Below, one piece after another: positions 11,079 through 21,524 of a DNA stretch of 64,000 nt. This stretch comes from Lepiota brunneoincarnata. Lineage: Eukaryota; Basidiomycota; Agaricomycetes; Agaricales; Agaricaceae. Position numbers and translations under genes: made by a program. Position 1 is the first letter of the stretch. Every line of letters starts with the position of its first letter. The DNA lies in NCBI GenBank assembly GCA_023014365.1, contig JAEBUN010000029.1, positions 124,001-188,000 on the forward strand, in the 5' to 3' direction. Under the pieces are notes generated by a model that saw only the letters and a program-made list of their open reading frames with translations, did not search any database and had not been told where the DNA came from.

Positions 11079-13054
11079 ATGTCCGACGACCTCAATTCCA
11101 CCGTCTTCAGCGCTCTCCAGGCCCTCGACACCGCACAAAAGGCTGCCTTCCTATTTGACACTGCCCTCGCCCTCATCGACGCTGGAAAGTTCGTACCTTC
11201 GCTCGCTCCCCATCCATGGCACTAAGTGGACCGACAGATACGGCGATGAGGTTGAAAAGTACCTTGACGTCTACCTCAAGACCCCTGATCTCCCAAAATC
11301 AAGTGTAGCCAAGGCCCTCCTCGCTCGTGCCAATGCTCGCACGGCCTGTGGTGACCGCTTGCTGGCACAGGCACAACAAGGCCAGTCATCCTCGCCCAAA
11401 CACGTGTGCAGCTAATTGATCTCCGGTTTTGTAGATTTTCAGACAGTATCACAGTTGTACCCTTACAATAGGGATGCCCAGGCCCACCTTCGTCGACGAA
11501 CCGTATGTCCTTACTCTATTTCACAAGCGGTCCCGACTCAAGGTGTTCAGAATATGGCTTGTCAGTGTCATCTTACCTCACCCCTCCAGAATTTCAACAT
11601 GGGCCCCGTTGGTACTCTTCGCGCTCCCCCTGATCACCACAAAACAAAAATTGTATATAATCCCCTTCCCTACACTGCCCACCAGAGCACTCAAATCGTC
11701 CTTTCAGATTCGTGCCGCCGCGGTCCTTGCCGGTCTCGAGTTCAGATTCATCGCAACGTCTGACGTTGGCGTGAACAACAAATCCACACAACACCTCACC
11801 AAGCACCTCCCCGGAATGACACTGTCATGGGAGAGTACCAACGGTTTCAGGCTCTGCGAAGGCACTGCCATTGTCCGCTACTGTAAGTCGCTTTCTTCTT
11901 ATCAGTCATCTTATCGACCCAGATTCATTGCACAAGTGGCTACACTCGCACCGAACTCTGGTCTCCTCGGTGGTAGCCTCGAAGAGGCCGCTCTCGTAGA
12001 TCAATGGACCCGCGCTGCCGAAATCGGGGTTGATATCAATAGTCTCAGTGTCAATACCCCCTGCGACGAACAAGTACAAAAAATCCCCCATTTATCAAAG
12101 GTCTATGCTACTGATAAACCTACACAGGCTGAAACGGCTTACTCTGAGTGCCTCGAGGCTTGTTTCAGCACACTCGAATCCCACCTCGCCACGAGCACTT
12201 TCTTTGTTGGCGAACATATCACCCTCGCTGATCTTTCTGTCGCAGACCACGTCTTCAGGTCTGTGGCCACCACCACTTTCCGTCGTGCCAAGTACCCCAA
12301 CCTCATGCGTCACCTCGAGATGATCATCAGCCAGCCCAAACTCAAGGCAATTTATGGAGATATCATATATGCAGAGGATCAGGCGCAGTCCGTGCCCCCC
12401 ACCAAGGAGAAGCCGGCCGCTCAGCAGCAGCAGAACTCCACTCAGTCTAAAGCTGAGAAGAAGTTAGGGAAGACTAAGAAACCGAAGTCGACGTTCAAGT
12501 TGGAAAATTGGAAGCGTACGTATTCCAACAAGGAAACTCGTGGACCCGGTGGTGCCCTTGAGTGGTTCTATCAAAAGTCAGCTTGGTAAATCCCCTTTCC
12601 AAGGATTTTGGACGCTGAGTACAATTCATAGCTTCGACTCTAACGAGTTTTCCGTCTGGCGTGTCGACTACAAGCACAACGAAGAGCTCACACTCACATT
12701 CATGTCCTCAAATCAAATTTTAGGCTTCTTCAACCGACTTGAGCGGTCGAGGAAATACCTGTTTGCCTCCATCGGCGTGCCTTGGCGAGAACAATGAGAG
12801 TGTTATCTCTGGCACACTGATCATCCATGGACACGAAGTCGAGCCTGTGGTGGAAGTTGCGCCGGACTGGGGGATATACTCATACAGAAGGACTTGATCT
12901 AGGAAACGAGGGGGATAGAAAGTACTTTGAGGCAGCGCTTGCTTGGGATCTCGAGCTTAACGGTAAGAAATGGGCTGGTGGTGGGAGCGTGAGTGACTTT
13001 CTTTTCTGGATTTCGACCGTGTCGCTGACAAGTTTGTGCTAGTTCAGTAAATGA
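11079..13054 (+). pseudogene. TPR-like module fused to eEF1B-gamma, copy A (C-terminus frameshifted)
   Basis: Exons 11079-11188, 11238-11380 and 11435-11502 encode a module starting MSDDLNSTVFSALQAL and containing YGDEVEKYLDVYLKTP and ALLARANARTACGDRLLAQA. Exons from 11590 onward (11590-11652, 11708-11882, 11937-12073, 12128-12576, 12632 onward) encode an eEF1B-gamma: a GST-like N domain (MGPVGTLRAPPDHHKTKI), a GST C domain (ATLAPNSGLLGGSLEEAALV), a lysine-rich linker and the EF1G domain (RGPGGALEWFYQ, FSVWRVDYKHNEELTL). All joins to 12632 keep frame. At about 12,778 one extra C shifts EF1G to a stop at 12,797, and a second insertion follows near 12,893. The decayed end can still be followed to SFSK and a stop at 13054. 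The second intron starts GC. Truncation removes the last third of EF1G, so this copy is probably non-functional. Confidence 0.75.
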
Positions 13055-13621
13055 GTGTGGCTAGTTTACACTGCCGATATAACGATGTGAGGTATTACTT
13101 ATCTGCTTGCCGAAATATCGGAGAAGGATATTGTGTGGCTTGATACTGCTGGAGGTCCCAAATACTTTACGTCCCCAGCTTATTTGAGGGTATTAGGCCA
13201 TATGATATTCTTCTCCAACATCTTGACAAGTAAACACCAATATCCCACAGACTTGCCAGCAGCGGTAGTGGAGGACCATGCATTCACAGAAACTATGTAA
13301 ATCCATGTGCTAAATAGTCGAAAACGGACTAAATTGCTTCATCCCTGCAATGTACAATCTCCTCACAGTTGATGATAAGTGGGTGGATGATAAGAATTGT
13401 GAGTGAGCTTTCTTCTCAAGGTTTGACTGCGCTGTCTAGTGAGTGTGGGTTGGCTCAAATGAGTGGATGTGACTTGCATATTGCTGATAGCTAGCCCCTA
13501 AACAGCTTCATAGCCCCTTAATGCACACAATTTATCAGTTACCTCGTATTTCACATGTGTCTTAGCTGAGAAATTTGAGTTTAATAGCCAATGTTGAACC
13601 CGACACTTCTGGCTGACCTCA
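13055..13621. other. spacer shared between eEF1B-gamma ends and F-box starts
   Basis: No gene seen. Two parts repeat elsewhere. 13,370-13,500 resembles an eEF1B-gamma 3' end (GTGGATGATAAGAATTGTGAG) and 13,500-13,610 resembles the F-box 5' flank (CCTCGTATTTCACATGTGTC). The same pair, in the same order, precedes the F-box copies at 25.9-26.9 kb and 31.8-32.9 kb on the minus strand. The block has therefore been copied with the F-box gene. Confidence 0.55.
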
Positions 13622-14701
13622 ATGTCTCATCCCACCAGGGACACCCAGACACGCAATGAAATTCTTCGTCTACTTACATATCACTCCCAGGCCAGGCGGT
13701 ACAATACCAGTATAATATCCATTCCTGACAAACGAAGGCGGGAAAGCCATAGGGCAGCGGCCATCAGCCGTTATCCAATCCTTTCTGGCTTGGGGGACCC
13801 TCAATGTGCTACCCATCGAAATGCTAAGCGTAGTGCTACGGTTCTCCGACTTGGCCACCCTCGCATCCTTACGCCTCGTTAACCGACGAGCCAATGCAAT
13901 TATCGAAAATTCCACACCTTACAAGACCATCAAAACCCATGCACCATCCATCCTCAACGTCCTTGTCAAAACGGAGGTGTCGTCTCACTTCACTGCTACC
14001 CAGGTATTTGATGCACTGTGCTCTACCTCGTGTGCAGTTTGTGGCCATTTTGGGGCTTTGCTGTGGATTCCCGATTGTGTCCAATGCTGCTATAATTGCT
14101 TGCAGGAGTCGCATGAGCTCAGGCCCATGACAGTGCAAGACGCAAAGGCCATGTTTGGTCTCTCCCGGAAAGCACTGTCGAAGATCCCTATTGTGCACAC
14201 GATCCCTGGCACATACAAGTTACGGAGAACTCTGTATCGACAGAGGAGGTGGTTGTTGAGTCGGGAAAGAGCTTACGAGGCTGCGCTCAAGGTCCATGGA
14301 GGGGAAGAAGGGCTGAATGCATTCCTCGATTCAAATACCTCAAAGACTAAAGCAGCATACGACCGGCGGGTGGCTAGGCAGAGTGCCAGGGAACACACAA
14401 CGAGGCACTGCAGCAGATACATGGCTGCTACTCCCCTCCCTATTTCAATTCCAAGTTACAATCAACGCAGACCGTTTTGTCATGTAGGGGGTGTTGGGCC
14501 AAGTGCGTAGTAAACGGCCAGCATGGAGCAGAGGAGCCCCAAGAGTTACACAGGGTTGGGGACAGAACATATACTGAGGATCTGTTCCTTGAGCACTTTA
14601 AAGTGTGTCTGGAGGCGCAGCGCATATGAGAAAGGCGTCAAAACACTGGGGGTGGAGATGAAGTGCTAATGAGAACTGGGTTTGTGGGTTGGGAATGGTG
14701 A
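13622..14701 (+). pseudogene. cysteine-containing F-box gene, copy F1 (frameshifted)
   Basis: Same family as the intact copy at 25858-26916. The start MSHPTRDTQTRNEILRLLTY is kept. An extra C near 13,799 shifts the frame just before the F-box, which then reads on from 13,806 (LPIEMLSVVLRFSDLATLAS) through the Cys-containing segment (CSTSCAVCGHFGALLWIPDC) to the basic segment RRWLLSRERAYEAALKVHGG. Near 14,445 a second shift leads to a stop at 14,510. Remnants of the normal C-terminus reach GWEW and a stop at 14701. Two indels make a functional full-length product unlikely. Confidence 0.75.
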
Positions 14702-15109
14702 ATATTCATCTTATGACTCTTGTCTGTGGCTTAATCTAAAGCCGATTTGCACATCTGTCAATCTATATGAAAGGCTCAGAAACCCTGATGGACTCACCTG
14801 ACGATTTTGAGCATTACATTAAGGCTCCAAGCCCGAAAACACGTCCAGAACAATAAATAAGGGGTATATCATTCGCGCTCAACTATTTAGTTTTCTTTTC
14901 TCTCTTACACAGAGGGGCAGCTCCATGGGCACAACATCAAGTGCACTGCAGGGTGAAGCCAGCACTCATTTTACAGATCAAGGATAGGCAACGAGTAGGT
15001 TCTGGCCTCAGCAACTCATCATATCTGCCAGGGTAGATTAGCGCTATGAATAGGGAACAAGGAAGGGTCTAGACTTTCCAGTTCGGTGAGGGTGGAAGCA
15101 GATAGGTAG
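14702..15109. other. 3' flank of F-box copy F1
   Basis: No gene. 14,700-14,990 closely resembles 17,580-17,870 and, inverted, 25,670-25,860. All are downstream flanks of F-box copies, including GACTCACCTGA and TTTTCTCTCTTACACA tracts. The F-box duplication unit thus includes about 280 bases of 3' flank. Confidence 0.6.
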
Positions 15110-16085
15110 TCTTGTGTGCGGTGTTGAGGGCCTGGAGGCCATTGGACTTATTGCAGGAAATTTCCTCCAGATCATCAAGATCAGAGAAGTGCGTAAATTA
15201 CTGGGGAACTAGAGATTAACCTGTCTATAATCTGACCATCCAACAGGAAATCCAAATTGAAAAGGATCGGTCTCAGGAACTCATTGATAAGACATTGCGC
15301 AGGTCGCAGGACATCTTAAATGGCTTGCTCGAAGTTGCCCGATTCCCTGTACTGGGAGCGGCTCAAGGACACGGAGAAGAAAATAGGAAGCGTACACACA
15401 ATTCGGTACGACACCTGATCTCCTCTGTCCTGCATGCGTGTTTATTCATCCACTGTGTAGCCTCCTTCACTAGATTTTTGGCGCAGCTCAATATTGGGTT
15501 CCAGTGGGTATATGCGCACAGGGTTGGGCCACAGGTTCGATCAATATGTAAACCCAGAAGTCGAGGAATTGAATCTCTGGGAAAGTATGACCATGTTATC
15601 AATGACTTCAACGCAGGGTCTGTTGTATGTCCAGAGACCATATTTCCATTAGCTGCTCTCATTCTAGCTTCATAGAAAATTCTTCTATTCGAACTCGCTA
15701 ATCCTCTTCACCCCATTCCAGCACCTTCAGACCCTGCAAGGTTCGATGTCCCTACCCCACCTACAACTAGAGCCCTAATAATTGTTCAGTGTTCTCAAAG
15801 TCATCCCATATCCTTACGAGATGATCGGAAGAGACGAAGAAAGTTCCAGGGTCACCGACTCACCCCCCCAACCACACTTCGCCGTGGGCCGCCACCCTGC
15901 ATGATTGCGCAGCGACTGAGCTATCATCATGGTACTCTGACTCCCGCGAAGCGGCTACGCCCTCCTCTGGTTTGGTTTCGGAAATCGTTAATTCCCTGCA
16001 CATTCCACCTTCTGAGCGCAACGGATCATTGGCCGACACCATTCTCTCTCGGATGCATGAGGGCAGTATCCTATACTTCCTTTCA
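15110..16085 (+). pseudogene. NLR remnant D (N-terminal exons and start of the NTPase)
   Basis: 15,110-15,190 retains the end of NLR exon 1 (FLQIIKIRE-like) and its splice site. 15,247-15,400 matches NLR exon 2 (EIQIEKDRSQELIDKTLRRS). 15,475-15,620 matches exon 3 (SRGIESLGKYDHVINDFNA). 15,815-16,080 matches the start of the NTPase exon (PYEMIGRDEE, then GLVSEIVNSLHIPPSERNGS and LADTILSRMHEGSILYF in shifted frames). The P-loop segment is lost to indels, and homology stops at about 16,085, in the middle of the Walker B strand. Beyond it, to 16,380, I recognise nothing. Clearly dead. Confidence 0.7.
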
Positions 16086-16523
16086 TACATATCCTCCTCT
16101 TTCGCTCACCAGCTTTCAATTTTGTGTGTATACCACCAATATCCATCATCCTTTCCAAAACCCACCCACCCATACCATTTATGTCCTTCCCTCCCTCACC
16201 TCCCCACTACTGGACTCGATACAAGTGGAGTCGAGAGGTGAGCAGTTCTGGGTGACCCGACCGCGCTTCCCCCTCGGCCTCACCACCCAGGGTCAACAGG
16301 GTTCGAGGGATGCCCTGTCCCCCTTCTCCCAGCGTACCCAGTATTGAGTTCTAATATTCTATATCACTCGTAATTTATAATCCATGGCCTGCCCTCCCCA
16401 GATCCGATTGCGCTTGCCGAATGAAGCCCTTTTATGCACACAATTCACGTATTTCACGGGTGTCTTAGCTGACAAATTTGAGTTCATATTGGCCATTGAA
16501 CTCAACACCTCTACTGCCCCCCA

Positions 16524-17582
16524 ATGTCTCACCCCACCAGGGACACCCAGACGCGCAATGAAATTCTTCGTCTACTCACCTATGACTCCAAGGCCAGCCG
16601 CTACGACAACAGTATGGTATCCGTTCCCGACAAACGACGGCGGAAAAGCCATAGGGCAGCGGCCATCAGCCGTTATCCAATCCTTTCCAGTTTGGGGGAC
16701 CTCGGTGTGCTACCCATCGAAATGCTAAGCGTAGTGCTACGGATTCTCCGACTTTGGCCACCCTCGCATCCTTACGCCTCGTTAACCGACGAGCCAATGC
16801 AATTATCGAAAATTCCACCCCTTACAAGACCATCAAAACCCATGCACCATCCATCCTCAACGTCCTTGTCAAAACGGAGGTGTCGTCTCACTTCACTGCT
16901 ACCCAGGTATTTGATGCACTGTGCTCTACCTCGTGTGCAGTTTGTGGCCTTTTTGGGGCCTTGCTGTGGATTCCCGATTGTGTCCGATGCTGCTATAATT
17001 GCTTGCGGGAGTCGCATGAGCTCAGGCCCATGACAGTGCAAGACGCAAAGGCCATGTTTGGTCTCTCCCGGAAGGCACTGTCGAAGATCCCTATTGTGCA
17101 CACTGATCCCTGGCACATACAAGTTATGGAGAACTCTGTATCGACGGAGGAGGTGGTTGTTGAGTAGGGAAAGAGCTTACGAGGCTGCGCTCAAGGTCCA
17201 TGGAGGGGAAGAAGGGCTGAATGCATTCCTCGATTCAAATACTTCAGAGGCTAAAGCAGCATACGACCGGCGGGTGGCTATGCAGTATGTCAGGGAACAC
17301 CCAATAAGGCACTGCAGCCGATACATGACTGCTACTCCCCTATTTCAATTCCAAGTTACGATCAACGCAAGCTATTTTGTCATGCAAGGGTTGTTGGTCC
17401 AAGTGCCTGGTAGAAGGATCCTCGTATGGAAAAGAAGTGTTACAGGCCGGGGACAGAACAGTATACTGAGGATCTGTTCCTTGAGCACTTCGAAGTGTGT
17501 CCGGATGCGCAGCGCATATGGGAAAGGCGTCACAACACTGGGGACGAAGATGATGCTGCTGTTTGTGAGTTGGGAATGGTGA
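16524..17582 (+). pseudogene. cysteine-containing F-box gene, copy F2 (several frameshifts)
   Basis: Starts MSHPTRDTQTRNEILRLLTY and stays open through GVLPIEMLSVVLR. Two single-base insertions near 16,743-16,755 then break the F-box (GGATTCTCCGACTTTGG where the other copies have one base fewer at each place). The frame resumes at 16,754 and is lost again near 17,104 (an extra T at the IPG motif). The last part (RRRRWLLSRERAYEAALKVH) continues to about 17,340, where the repeated CTCCC is shortened. Close in sequence to the intact minus-strand copy F3, to which it is inverted. Confidence 0.75.
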
Positions 17583-17899
17583 TTTGTCTTATGACCCTTG
17601 TCTGCGACTTAAACCAAAGCCGAGTTACACACCGTATGATTATGTGTCGATCTATACAAAAGTCCCAGAGACTCTGATGGACTCACCTGATGATTTTGAG
17701 CATATGTTAAGGCCCTGAGTGCGAAAACATGTCCAGAACAGTAATATCATATGCTCTCGACTATTTAGCATTCTTTTCTCTCTTACACAAAGAGGTAGCT
17801 CTATGGACACAACGTCAAGCACACTGCAGGGTGAAGCCAGCACTCATTTGGCAGATCGGGGATAGGCAACCATTCGTATGATTAAGCGAACGATAAAGG
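17583..17899. other. 3' flank of F-box copy F2
   Basis: No gene. This stretch repeats the flank seen after F1 and is an inverted counterpart of 25,670-25,860, including CATATGATATTACTATTCTGG read on the other strand. It runs straight into the Golgi pH regulator exon remnant. Confidence 0.55.
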
Positions 17900-18095
17900 C
17901 AGATTTTAAGCCCTCTAGATGGGGGCCTGGTTTGTCAGACCATTTGGTGTCAGCCTCCGAGGCGGCGGGCCCCTCGGCAAAAACGGTGGTGGTGCTTGCG
18001 GATACAGGAAGGAGATGGTCGTCGAGGAAAGTGGCGGAGGGGAGTCTGGCGGGATGGACAACAACGGTGACGGGGGAGGCCATCGTGACTGTGAG
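17900..18095 (-). pseudogene. remnant of Golgi pH regulator exon 1 upstream of FBL-1
   Basis: On the minus strand the translation includes LPSATFLDDHLLPVSASTTT, matching LPTALLDDHGLPVPASTTTT in the N-terminal part of the Golgi pH regulator at 23985-25435. Homology covers only the first ~50 codons and then ends. It sits head-to-head with the module start at 18120 exactly as the real gene sits against the module fragment at 25.45 kb. Confidence 0.6.
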
Positions 18096-20612
18096 AAAAC
18101 TCGCGGGTTGCCTTCTGCCATGTCCGACGACCTCACCTCACATCGTTTTGAGCATCCTCCAGGCCCTCGACGCTACACACAAGGCCACCTTTCTCCTTGA
18201 CACTTCCCTTGCCCTGATTGACGCTGAAAAGTTCGTCCACCCACTGTCTTCTGATTCATAGCGCTAATTGGCTTGACAGATATGGCGATGAGGTCGAAAA
18301 GTATCTCGACGTCTACCTCAAGACCCCCAATCTCCCAAAGACGAGCATAGCTAAGGCTCTCCTTGCCCGTGCCAATGCTCGCAGGGCCTTTGGCGACCGC
18401 CTATTGGCACAGGCACAACAAGGCTAGCCATACTCCCCCAAGTGCACTACGCGCTGTAATTTAAACTCCTGCCCTACAGACTTCCAGGCGGTATTGCGTC
18501 TGGACCCTCCCAACGGGGACGTTCAGAACCACCTTCGTCGGCTAACCGTATCTCCTTGCTTTTAGTGCTTCCCCTTGCCGCGGGCTCTCACAAACACCCA
18601 ATAGATTCGTTTCAACCACGATCCACCCTCTCACCACGCCCCACCCGAAGTCTGGTCCCGCATTGCGACCTATATACCCAGATACCACCTTCGCAACTGG
18701 CTCTTCCTCTCTTCTTTCCACCGCGACATCGCTGTTCGCCACATCTTCCACACCATCGATCTTTACTTTGGCGAGGACCAGCCAGAGAATGTCAATAGGT
18801 CCCTTGACATATTTGACCGTGTCAAGGCAGATAAGCTCTTTGCTTCACGGGTCAAATGCCTCCGTGTTCACTGGGCCTACGAGGAGGGAGAGCTCCTCGA
18901 TCTGATGACTCGTGCTTTCAAAACAGCCCTTCCAGAGTTTATTGCCCTCCGCGAGTTTGAGTGGATCGGATATCCAGAGCTCTGTGCAGACATGGTCCAG
19001 AGCGTCCTCCCTGCTCACCCCAATCTCCATTCTCTTGGTCTCATCGGGTTTCACTTTGATGCTTGCGGGATATCCTCGTTCAGGTCGCTGCGCAAACTCA
19101 CGCTTCGAGCAGAGGACAACGACGGATACGCAGACATGTCCGAAATCACCACGATACTCAACAATAACCACCATACACTCATCCTCGGCGCCTATCTTCA
19201 CCGGCAACACTCCCGGGATGCCACCTTTCTCTCGCCCACCATCCACAACCTCACGCACCTTGATCTCGTGGACACTCGAATCAGCCATGCCGTTCTCAGC
19301 CGTATCGCCCATGCCGCGGGCGGTATGAGTGGTCGGTTAGAAAGTCTCACGTTGCATGGGATATTGGAAGAACCAGGCAAGGCTGCAGTGGTGTTTGGTA
19401 GTGATGAAGTTACCAATGGAGAACACACATTCCTCCCACGACTCAAGTCCTTTCGGTTCCTGATGGTCGGTCGACCCAGGTTGTCACCCTGCCACCCGCC
19501 CCGCCGCCGCAGGTGCAGCCGGGCTCATGCGCGTCGGCCCCTGTGCAGTCAGCGGCGACAGTACGCACCGCCACACCCCCAAGAGTGCTATGATCCCGGC
19601 ATCCTCCATCTATATCAGACCATTACCCACTTCCTGCGCGGAAGGACCAAATTACAAAGACTTGATTTGGGCAGCTGTCCATAGGATCTAGTTACCCCAC
19701 TCTTACCCGGACTGACGGGCCTTAGGGTGTTAGGCATCAGAATTGGTTGTGCGAGTCATGGATGTGGGATTTCTGCTCTTGGGACGGGCAGGTATGTTGC
19801 GGAGATTGAGGAGATGGGCTCCGAGGTCGAAGTGCTTGCGAAGAGTCTGCCAAAGCGGCTTGGGGCGTTGAGGCTCGAGGTCGGGATTTCTGAGCAACCT
19901 CTTGTGAGTTTACCACTGTCGCTTTCTTGTCTCCGTTCTTTTGTTAACGCAAGTTGTAGTATACATACGCAACCCAGTTCACGTGCTCCCAGTCCCTCTC
20001 TTTCCTCCATCTTCATCTCCACATCTGCACCGGCAGCATATCACCCTCATGCACATCACCTTCGCCCTCATGCACCCCACCCTCACCCTCATGCACCCCA
20101 CCCATCCCGACCTTATCATCCTCCCCATCACCCACACCCGCATACGCTAATTCAGCCTCACCACCAAACCCACCCACATACCCAGTACCTCATACATCAC
20201 CAGACCCAGCAGAACAGAGGAATGGGTCAGTCCGTTCATACCCAACCTCCACACGCTTCAGGATCTGTTCCTACTCCCGGCAGCAGCATGTTCCACGCAC
20301 AACATCAGGTGAACCAAGCTCAAGGAGCACCAACTCAAACACTGACACAACAAGCGCGGGGACCAGGGACACCTAAGCGTCGTGTAGGCAAACGGGTTGG
20401 GGTGAAGCACCGAGGGTGAAGGTGAAATTAGGGTAGGAGGGGGGTGAAGACGGGGATGTGGCTGGTGGGGTTGGTTCCGATCTTGGCTCTAGTGGTGCTA
20501 CTATGGGTCCGGGACCTTCTCAAGTCCTCTCGTCATCCGCAACGACAACGACGGCATTGGGAGGAACAGGAGGAACACTGATACCAAATGGTGTTCATGG
20601 ATCGTTGCGTCC
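17900..20612 (+). repeat. segmental duplication of 37030-39740 (direct)
   Basis: From the Golgi pH regulator remnant through the FBL gene to near 20,612 this block is a close direct copy of 37,030-39,740. The best-kept part is FBL exon 4. The copy stops mid-exon in the low-complexity tail (ACCCCTCTTGTGCACCAG in the intact copy against CCCCCTCTTGTGACCATC here). Confidence 0.8.
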
Positions 20613-20641
20613 CCCTCTTGTGACCATCGAGGATGAAATTT
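18120..20641 (+). pseudogene. F-box/LRR-type protein copy FBL-1, dead and 3'-truncated
   Basis: Near-identical to the intact gene at 37277-40333 through the F-box and repeat region. Defects seen: one inserted base in exon 1 (about 18,142) shifts the TPR-like module to an early stop; TGG has become TAG at about 19,683 (LDLGSCP then stop); a poorly matching patch lies at 19,480-19,560 where the intact copy encodes a Pro/Gln linker; a shift near 20,345 leads to a stop at 20,419. Homology ends abruptly near 20,612 and is followed by an NLR fragment on the other strand. The exon 4 region (18605-19915) is otherwise well kept, with one six-base in-frame deletion. Confidence 0.8.
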
Positions 20642-21165
20642 GACCTGTGCAATATCTTATGGATGAGTTCCTGAGTTCGATCCTTTTCGGTTTGGATTTC
20701 CTGTTGTATGATTAGAAGGTGTAACCTTTACTTTCCTAGTAAAACTAGTCACCTCTCTGATCTTGATAATTTGGAGCAAGATTCCTGCAAATGCCTTCAC
20801 ATATGGCACGTCCTTGAGCGATTTGCCAACTTCCTTTGCGATCTTTGATATGGTCTCAGCTAGGTTAATAGTGGTGGAGACAATGTTTTCGGAGGTTACT
20901 GTTGTGGGTGGGTTGATGGTATCCTGGGGTGCAATAGAGCCAGACGTTGTGCGCTGTTCTATGGGCGGTTCCCCTGGGTTCCGCGATTCGCCAAAAGGGA
21001 GAGGGACATGACTGTTATGGAAAGGCCGCACACCTTGATCAGTATCATTTTGGGCAAACCTGTAACAGGAGTTGAGTCGACCATGAAGTATTTTTTTCTC
21101 AGCTCCCTGCAAAGAGTGAGAGTGAGAGTTGAGAAAGTTCAAGAATTCATAGGCGGGCATGAGTG
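20642..21165 (-). pseudogene. orphan NLR N-terminal domain (remnant E)
   Basis: A 167-codon minus-strand frame (20657-21160) contains INLAETISKIAKEVGKSLKD followed by VPYVKAFAGILLQIIKIRE, the hallmark of exon 1 of the NLR genes here. A splice donor follows, and the beginning of exon 2 (GAAATCCAAACCGAAAAGG) lies at 20,683-20,701. No NTPase or TPR follows, because homology stops at 20,642 at the junction with FBL-1. It could be a small helical-domain protein made on its own, but truncation is the simpler reading. It faces the chimeric eEF1B-gamma gene head-to-head. Confidence 0.6.
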
Positions 21166-21524
21166 TGGGTAGGTTGGTAGCTCAGAGTCTGCAACAGCCT
21201 AGACGGAGTGGGAGGAGGCGGAGAGGAGGGGAGTGGGAGCTAGATAACTGTAGGGAGAAAGGATATACCCACTAAGCGAGTGGGTATGGATGGAGACGGT
21301 TCATCAAAGGGCAGGATATCCCGGGTATACGAGGGGTGGGAGCCTAAACCAATGTGGTGTGGAGCTGGGCAAGGATAACTGAGCCAGTTCTTATTTCAAT
21401 TAAAGGAGGGGGAGTGAGGGGGGAGTGATAACAATCTGTTGGCTTGCCTGCGGTGAACATCCAAAAGCCTGGCACGTTGTATAGACGCGTGGTGGTGGTG
21501 AGAAAACACAGGTTGTCGTCTGCC

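Noticed and set aside
11474..12589. Single 371-codon frame covering most of eEF1B-gamma copy A
   Set aside because: It reads through introns that happen to lack stops; the splice-aware model matches copy B exon by exon and the family sequence better.
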